Shown here: in pieces, positions 57,419-64,000 of the stretch
How positions within the stretch are numbered: the first letter of the stretch is position 1
Layout of the letters: every line of letters starts with the position of its first letter
Assembly (NCBI GenBank): GCA_002221725.1
Contig: NJFT01000168.1
Span: forward strand, 1-64,000
Length of the DNA: 64,000 nucleotides
Direction of reading: 5' to 3'
From: Scedosporium boydii
Lineage: Eukaryota > Ascomycota > Sordariomycetes > Microascales > Microascaceae
The notes under the pieces: model-generated
Told to the model about the DNA's origin: nothing
The model's input: only the letters and a program-made list of their open reading frames with translations
The model's database searches: none
Translations under genes and position numbers: made by a program

Positions 57419-59884
57419 ATGGCGTTCCGATCCGTTGGTGACTACTCGCATGAATTCGACGCATTATACAACGAGGACGATGATTGTTCGGTGCTGGCAG
57501 GCCAGCTCCCTCTCGCTCCGCCCATTGGCCACTATGCATTCAGCGCTGCAGCAGCGCCCAGCGGCTCCGAGATAAGGCTCGTGTCCAGCTATTCCGGCTA
57601 CATCACCCCATTCACCAACCACGAAGCCGCGGATTGGGCAGAGCCGTTCGGATCAGCTCCACCACCGCGACCGACCAGCCCCAAGGTTCTCGAAAATGCC
57701 TGGACCACTGGTGGAGACGGCGGCGAATTTCGGAGATCAGGTCTTCAGGTTCTCGAGCAAGATGCTGGTGCAGCAGCAACCCCGCCTAATCGCCCCGCGC
57801 CCCGGACCCTGAAGCGTCCGCGGAAGCAGAACCACTCTTGTGACCCCTGTCGTGCAGGGAAGAGGGCCTGTGACCTGCCGCCTAAGATGGTGATTCAGGA
57901 TAACAGACCGCTGGCGACACCATGCTCTATGTGCAGGATGCGCGGTACGGAATGCACTGTTACGTGGTTGGCGAGCAGACAACAGAATTCGCGTCCTAAT
58001 CCGAAACGAGCCAGTCCGGGACCTTCCTCACCATCAAGTGTAAAATCCTCGACTAGGAGGCGATCAGTGACGGGGAAAATCACAGCGATTGAGGCTTCTA
58101 TCCTTGATGCAGCCAGCCCAGTCTCCAGTACGTCAGAGCAGGTCTTAGTCCGACAAGTGGTACTGCGAGAAACCTGTTCCCAACGCCTGTATCTGTACAT
58201 CGACATGGTCGATTCGCCGCTAGTCAAGTCGCTGTCTCAAGATTGCATCCCACCATGCTATTCGTCCGGCATGAAGGCTCTCTCAGATTTGGGAAGTAAC
58301 CGAAAGTTGGCGCCATTGCTAGACCACGTCCTTTTAGGGGTCAGTGACTGCTGGCAGATTCATATGACCTCATGGTCCTCACCATCGCCGTCACCAACGC
58401 CACATCTCTTCCTCGCGGTGAGCCTCCTGGATGCGTTTTTGCAGCAGTCTGGATTCACACCTAGCTCTGCATCATCCCGCGATACGGCCCTGCATGGGAC
58501 ATGCAAGTGGGTCGCGATCGCGACAGCTTCTCAACTCGCAGTCCAAAATCAAGACCGAGTAGGTACTGGTTCAGAATGTTCCCAGGCTTGGGACATTGCA
58601 TTCGAGAGCTGGCAAAAGGCAAAACGCCTGCTCTTCGAAAACATCGCCGCCACTAAATCATTCCGCATGGCACTTTCATTACTCCTCTTCGGTGCCATTC
58701 TACCCCCAACGGGCGGGGACCGAGGCAGCGTATTCAAAGAAGACACGGCGTACGCCCAACGAGAGGGCCTTCAACGTCTTCAGGGGCTCTGTTCTGAGGC
58801 GCGTGCCTACTTGCAGAGCCGCAGCGATGCACTACGCGATCCGGGGCCCCCCCAAGGCGGAAGTCCTCGCCCAGTTAAAACACTACAACCCGACGTACGG
58901 GATCTAATATTTGAGGTAATTGGTGGCCTTGAGTGGCTCGTGACTATGGTTCACTCACCGGCAGTCGTCACTTCCCGGGCAAATATTCCCATCGCCACCT
59001 CTGTTCTCTGTTCCAAAGAAGTTGAAGAATCTATCATCGCCCGGGCTCGAGCCGATTCGCACAGCGTCACCTCGATGTGGGACCGGGGGATCTCTGATAG
59101 CATAATGGCTCGTGTTGTCAGCCACGCAGGCTCCATCTCTGTGCTGATGTGGAGGGCGTTGGCCCTGTTAACCATGGCAATCAAGACATTGGAGACAGAT
59201 AAAGTCGACTGCGAGGAGTTGCTTCGCCTCTACACAACGATGACGACTCTTATCGACATATGGAGGTCGAAATTCGGCCTGATGAATGAGACGACAGCCA
59301 AGAGCCTGCAACGATCACGGCCTGACGTACTGCGGAGTGTCTATTTCTGCTCTATGGATGTCGACCTTGCGATATTATTGTTCTACGACCTTGTCCACCC
59401 TCTTGACACCCAACTCCTTCAAGCCCAGGCATCATCACCCGCAAACGAGCGTTTATGTTCTGCCCTCCAAACAGGAAAAAAGTATCACAAGGAGCAGCGC
59501 CTTACAAGTGCGATGCAAATATCTTACGTGGCCTTGGCAAGTCAAGGTATGTCGAGCCCTGGATTACCAGGAAAAGGCGGTCTCAAGGAAATCATCCAGG
59601 ATATTGGTGCCCACCCAGTAAGTGTGACGACGTCTCTCCATGCAGCTACATTCTTCGGAGCTAACGGACCTGCGTAGTATCTCGCTCTAGGTGTACAAGC
59701 ACACCAACTAGCCGCCAAAGCACTCGCAGACGAGATCCAATATTGTATTCAACAGATGGACATGAAGCGCATCCCGGAGCTGACGGCCGGCCTCGAGAGC
59801 TGCATGCAGGGGCTCCAGAGACAACAGAAGACGCTTGTGATGTTTCCGGGCATGGCCCTCGATGGTCCAAAACGCGTAGTTTAA
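57419..59884 (+). CDS. Zn2Cys6 transcription factor
   Basis: Two exons (57419-59617, 59678-59884), 801 residues. The Zn(II)2Cys6 cluster is complete: Cys141, 144, 151, 169, 172 and 179 (C-X2-C-X6-C-X17-C-X2-C-X6-C), preceded by a basic stretch (LKRPRKQNHS) and followed by TVTWLASRQQ. The cluster sits about 140 residues in, after an acidic and Ser/Pro-rich N-terminus, rather than at the very start. The remainder is a long helical region of the fungal regulator type. It would act in the nucleus as a DNA-binding regulator; the divergent MCT transporter is the most likely target. ATG 57419 (AAGATGG) is preferred for context; upstream in-frame ATGs near 57311-57316 would add about 36 residues. Confidence 0.93.
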
Positions 59885-60505
59885 ATTCGCTAGGCTCATG
59901 ACCATAGATCTCCATGTCTCCCTTCTGCGGACAGCGCATCTTCTATACTCACCTGGTTGGGGTAGATGTAGGGGAAATTTAATCTACGTCCCCACTTCAA
60001 TAATAGTATGGGCATGGTCGCCCAACGTTTACTCTCACCACTGGCTGGCGAGAACATGGGCATTACTTCTTAATAGGAGTCGGCAGACTCTCATTCTCAC
60101 CTTGCTCTAAGTAACAGTGCCTTGTCTTCTTCCTGGGTACCGAAGAAACAGTGATTTTGGGACCATCTGCCGATCTCCTGCAGTTGTTAATTTTATCGAA
60201 ACAAGAATCACACTAGAGCAGAAGGGCCCCTTGGGCCACTCGGTTTCTGGGAAAGAAGCCAGATATATAGATTGAATTCTACCCTTTAGTCTGATATGAA
60301 TTTGAAATCTGGATGGTTGAAACTGGCTGCTCGACGCGACGGAGGCCACGCTTCTATCACGTGACTTCTTCACAATCCTGCCACTCCTCTCTGTTGCCCG
60401 TTGTGCTTTGTGTGGTTTCACGGTCTCGGCCAGGCTTCCAGAAAAACTATCCGCTGCGTGATTGCATACTGAACGACATCCCCCTTGGCCGCGTGGATTA
60501 TCAAG
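59885..60505. other. Intergenic region
   Basis: About 620 bp between the regulator and the CDC37 copy. No gene seen. Confidence 0.55.
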
Positions 60506-62094
60506 ATGGTCGATTGTAGTAAATGGGTATGTAATCTAGTCATTAGCGTAGGACTTCAGCGCTGATCCCCGCAGGATAGGCTAGAGCTCAGTGACGACTC
60601 CGATATCGATGTCCATCCTAATGTCGATAAGCGGTCATTTATAAGGGCAAAACAGAATTAAATCCACGTAGAGCGGCTCTAGTGAAAACGCCAAATCGAG
60701 GCGCTCAGATATGAGTAGGTCATCAACGATGAACTCGCGCGGCGTATATCTGACTTGCTCTCGGCACTGGAGTCGCACGCTGAGGAGGCCCGCACCCATG
60801 ATCCGACTGCTGCGGCCTTCCAGGCTCTCATGAAATCCGCGCCACGCAATCGTGAAGACGATAACCCTCCTTCACGGCCAGAAGGGGTGTTTGAAGAGGA
60901 CGAACCGTTGCCTACTTACTCCAAAATGGTGGCCAGAATCTTAGATGAGGTGAAGAAGACACTGGATCAAAGGGGAGCCGAGACGCAAGGCCGCTATGAT
61001 TCTATGACCCGAGAGATCAAGGTTCATCTCCAAAAGATCAGGGAATTGCAGAGTGAATTAGTGAAGAAGCTGGACAAGTTGGAGGCGGGGGAGACTGAGA
61101 AAATCACAAGCGAAGATTACCATGCCGGGTTCGATAGCTCACATGTCAGCAAAGCAAAGCCTGGAGAGACAAAGGAGAGTACGAAACTGGAGCTCTTGAA
61201 TCCCAATTACGATCTTCGCGCTATTAGCTCCGATGCCACCGCTCCACTGGCAACAGGCACGGCAGAAAACAGTGACGAAGAGATTGTTAAGAAGGCATCC
61301 GCGGCAGCGAAGAGGCTTGCACAGATAACGGCGTCCGACTACCAGGCCAGCCACGCGTTTCTCCTAACCCATCCCGAGATACTCCAGGAGTCGGAAGTTG
61401 ATGGCCTATTAATCGAGGTATTCGACGCAGCATTCGAGCACGAAGACCTTCCCCGATCCCGGCGGTATGTGCATCAGGCAACACTGCTAGACTACTGTCG
61501 GAGACTAGGACGCGATGGAATGACCATCTTTTTCAAACATGTCGCCACCCCTGGTCACACGGCGCGTGAAATGCTAGAGAAAGATACCAGCGAAAAATTT
61601 CAAAGGATTTTGGAGCTAGCAAGAGATACTGCTAAGCAACGTGCTTCTAGGGCCGGAGGAGAGGGCGTAGAGTAGATCTAGATCCATCCGGTAGAGCCAG
61701 GTGCCTCCATCCAAATTCGGATTCCTCAGGAGGGCAGCGAAATTGAGGAGGTCAAGAGGGCCAGATCCATCTTTGACAGCCTCGCACCAGAGATGCGGGC
61801 TGCTCTGGAAAGCGCATCGTTGGAGGAGGTAAACAAGGTGTTGGGGGCGATGGCGGTTCCCGAGGCCGAGCTCGTACTCGGTCTCCTAGGAGAAGTGTGT
61901 TTGCCCTACCGAGGCGTAGCGATTCTAAATGGATGCCACTTTTTCTTTCTTTCTTTTCTTCTTTCTTTCATGGTGTTACTAACTAACTGCTCCAGGCTGG
62001 CTGTCTCAGCATTGAGCAAGACATCATCGACACGAAGACGGACGAGGGAAAGAAACAACTACGAAAACTCGAGCATAGGATAGAGTCAGATTAA
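60506..62094 (+). pseudogene. cdc37: CDC37 (Hsp90 co-chaperone) second copy, inactivated by six in-frame stops
   Basis: Exon 1 (60506-60526, MVDCSKW), an intron with its acceptor at 60574, and the next exon (DRLELSDDSDIDVHPNVDKRSFIRAKQ) match the start of fungal Cdc37. The long middle part follows, with THDPTAAAFQALM, SPLPTYSKM-type text, the ITSEDYHAGFDSSHVSK segment and an LGRDGMTIFFK Hsp90-binding region. After a further intron (donor GTGTGT after 61890s, acceptor at 61996) the tail is CLSIEQDIIDTKTDEGKKQL. Stops interrupt it at 60659, 60680, 60683, 60716, 61673 and 61679. At each, the family has Gln or Arg (from my knowledge of the family), so CAA/CAG/CGA became TAA/TAG/TGA. Cdc37 loads protein kinases onto Hsp90 and is essential, so a working copy must lie elsewhere. 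The central 306 codons are still open. Confidence 0.85.
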
Positions 62095-62852
62095 GTATGA
62101 CAGTGTGGTACACTCGGCCGTGGCGGGGTCCAATACTCCGGGGTATCGAACTGCGTTGAATGACCTTCTGTCCTTCGAACACATCAAAGAGTTTCACACG
62201 CGCAGAAGGACGGAAATTGTCATATGGGCTCTGTTGAGTTCTTCGCTTGTAATATCTAGCCATTCCTCGGACGAGCCGTTATTTTAGTCCCATAAAGAGA
62301 GTCAATATCGCCTTCCAAGTTATTCAGTGAGTGAGGGAAGGGACTCTGAAGTATTGTCAACTCAAACCACTTTCACACCTTGTTACGTCAAGACGGCCCT
62401 CTGACCACTCTCGGTTTCTTAGACTATTAACGGAGCTAGTTTGGTTCCAAAGAAGGGAATGCGAATTCTTAGTGACTGCTTCGTACACTGGTACCAGACG
62501 AATTGAGTCGTCCGGGCAGGCCTGGCAGCATCAAAGCATGACTATTGGCTGATATTGCCTGCTGCCACCTGCTATTCCGCCTCACTTTGGGCGTTTTCCT
62601 CTACTTCCCTCGTGCGCACCGTCTGACCTGGCCTCCGCGACGCCCAATCAAAATCCTCTTTGAATGGTGGCATGGAATGAATGGCAGCGGGATGGCGTGG
62701 CGCAGCCCTCCTCGCATTTGAAGAAATAAAAGCGTCACCGTCCCCTGGCATTCCGGTCAATCCCCGCTCTCGTGCTCCGACACATCCAAGCCAGAATCTC
62801 TGTATGGTACCACCTAATTATTTGTCGCTCAGTGGGATCTGGCGCCTTCAAA
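62095..62852. other. Intergenic region
   Basis: About 760 bp between the CDC37 pseudogene and the STAND-type gene; presumed promoter of the latter at its right end. No gene seen. Confidence 0.5.
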
Positions 62853-64000
62853 ATGGAGGCTGCGGCAGCGTTTGGCCTGGCGGCTAATGCTATGCAAATG
62901 CTCGAGTACGCCGCCAAATTGATCAAGACAGCCAACAAACTGAGGAGCCACGCGGACAGCCTGCCCGTGGAAATGCACGAAATCGAAGCCACGGCGACGA
63001 GTCTGGTACAGTCGGTCGATATCGTCGCGCAAAAGTCGAAAGAGGAACAGGATCAAGGCCTCGCTACCATCTGCGATTCCAGCCTTTCGCTGGCTCGGGA
63101 GCTGCTGAATTTGATGGGAGCGGCGAAGGGGATCACGAGTACGAGCGGCGGAAATAGGAATATCATTCACGGAACGTTCAGGGCCATTCGGATTGAAAAG
63201 GAGGCCAGTCGGATCCAGTCGCGGCTGTTGTCTTTACAGCAGCAGCTCAGTCTCCATCTTACGATCGAGAACAGGTAGAGTAGACACCGCCCCGGGGTTC
63301 CCACTGTTCCTTCTTATAATAAATAAATTGGCTAATTTTAATCACGCAGGCGCGATCAAGGCGAAGTGAAATCGAGTTTGGACATAATCACGGGAAGGGT
63401 AATCAGTATCGAGGAAAAGATTAACTCTTTGATATTAGTGCGGGACGGAGAAATATCCGTTACGGAGCAGCCACGCGTCGAGAGCCAGGAGGCCGAAGTC
63501 GAGGCCGAAGTTGAAGTCAGCTCCGAAATTGAAGCTGATACTGAAGCTAACGAGGAAGTTGAGGCAGTAGAGTCTGTCCTCCTATCGCCTGCCGAAGCAA
63601 GAACGTCGAATCCATCGCACATCTCCATTCGCTCGCCGCCACGATTCCGATGCCAGGACGCCAGCTGCGCCTACTCATGTCACCTAAACCGTAATTACAA
63701 GACGCCTCGCTTCCTCAGGGACTTTATTGGCGCGTTGAAATTCCGCGGTACCTGCCGGAATCATCCGACAAACTTGTGGGAAGTCAAGTACTGGATGCCT
63801 TGGTGGATGGCGAACTACAACGTGTACCTCCTGTTTGAGAGAACAGCTTCGGGGAGCCCGTCCCTGGGATTAAGATTCCGGAGAAGAGTAGCTATCACGG
63901 AGCCTCTGTTGTATTGCTCATTTACGCCCAATATCCAAGGGCTGAAAATGGTACTCCAAAATCCCGTCGTGTCCCTCGACGATATTCACTTCAACGACGG
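62853..64000 (+). CDS. STAND/ankyrin-type signalling protein, 5' part (runs off window)
   Basis: Exon 1 (62853-63274) encodes MEAAAAFGLAANAMQMLEYAAKLI..., an all-helical N-terminal domain as found at the start of fungal STAND (NLR-like) and ankyrin-repeat proteins. A short intron (acceptor ends 63349) leads to exon 2, open to the window edge. Exon 2 has a coiled segment, an acidic Glu/Val-rich run at about 63480-63580, then a Cys/His motif CQDASCAYSCH followed by PRFLRDFIGALKF. In fungal proteins this module often precedes ankyrin repeats. The NTPase and repeat regions, if present, are to the right. Such proteins act in the cytosol, often in non-self recognition or regulated cell death; the role here is not known. 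ATG 62853 is chosen as the first ATG with the domain start. Confidence 0.75.

Noticed and set aside
1..64000. CRISPR arrays, rRNA, LTR retrotransposons or DNA transposons
   Set aside because: No regular spacer-repeat array, rRNA motif, reverse transcriptase or transposase text, or matching long terminal repeats were visible by eye; short or highly decayed copies could be missed.

Overview
The window reads as nuclear DNA of a filamentous ascomycete (Pezizomycotina). The evidence is short GT-AG introns (mostly 50-100 bp), Zn2Cys6, CFEM, fungal-rhodopsin and STAND-type gene families, and secreted AA9, GH7 and CE3 enzymes. A plant-associated or saprotrophic species, perhaps a Sordariomycete, is likely; I cannot name it from sequence alone. 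Gene density is low. About 18 protein loci and one tRNA are supportable, separated by long stretches without recognisable genes.

Layout. 0-5.4 kb: two convergent allantoate-permease-type MFS transporters, the first cut by the window edge. 5.4-19.6 kb: a gene-poor tract with homopolymers, a (CA)18 microsatellite and a recurring 9-mer, plus one secreted Pro/Ser/His-rich repeat protein at 15.3-16.4 kb. 19.6-24.5 kb: a secreted Cys-rich protein with three internal repeats, an intron-containing tRNA-Glu, and a fungal-rhodopsin membrane protein with a one-base shift in an A7 run. 24.9-31.5 kb: a frameshifted kinase-like gene, a CE3-like esterase with an altered oxyanion residue, and two CFEM-type secreted proteins. 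36.4-41.2 kb: a GH7 cellobiohydrolase followed by an AA9 LPMO on the same strand. 42.4-47.5 kb: a nuclease-like/coiled-coil gene split by an in-frame amber codon, and a GPI-anchored cupredoxin. 50.3-59.9 kb: an acyltransferase 3 protein, a saccharopine-dehydrogenase-like oxidoreductase, and a monocarboxylate transporter divergent from a Zn2Cys6 regulator. 60.5-64 kb: a second-copy CDC37 (Hsp90 co-chaperone) pseudogene, and the start of a STAND/ankyrin-type gene.

How the genes work together. GH7, AA9 and the CE3-like esterase fit secreted attack on plant cell wall. The Zn2Cys6 gene may control the MCT transporter it faces. The most unusual signals are: (i) the CDC37 copy, whose six in-frame stops lie where the family has Gln or Arg, as expected from RIP-type C-to-T mutation; (ii) three further loci broken by one base or one stop; (iii) at least twelve exact copies of TACTTCGTA, none in an exon, against about 0.5 expected; (iv) an unassigned secreted three-repeat Cys-rich protein; and (v) two CFEM neighbours that have lost different conserved positions.
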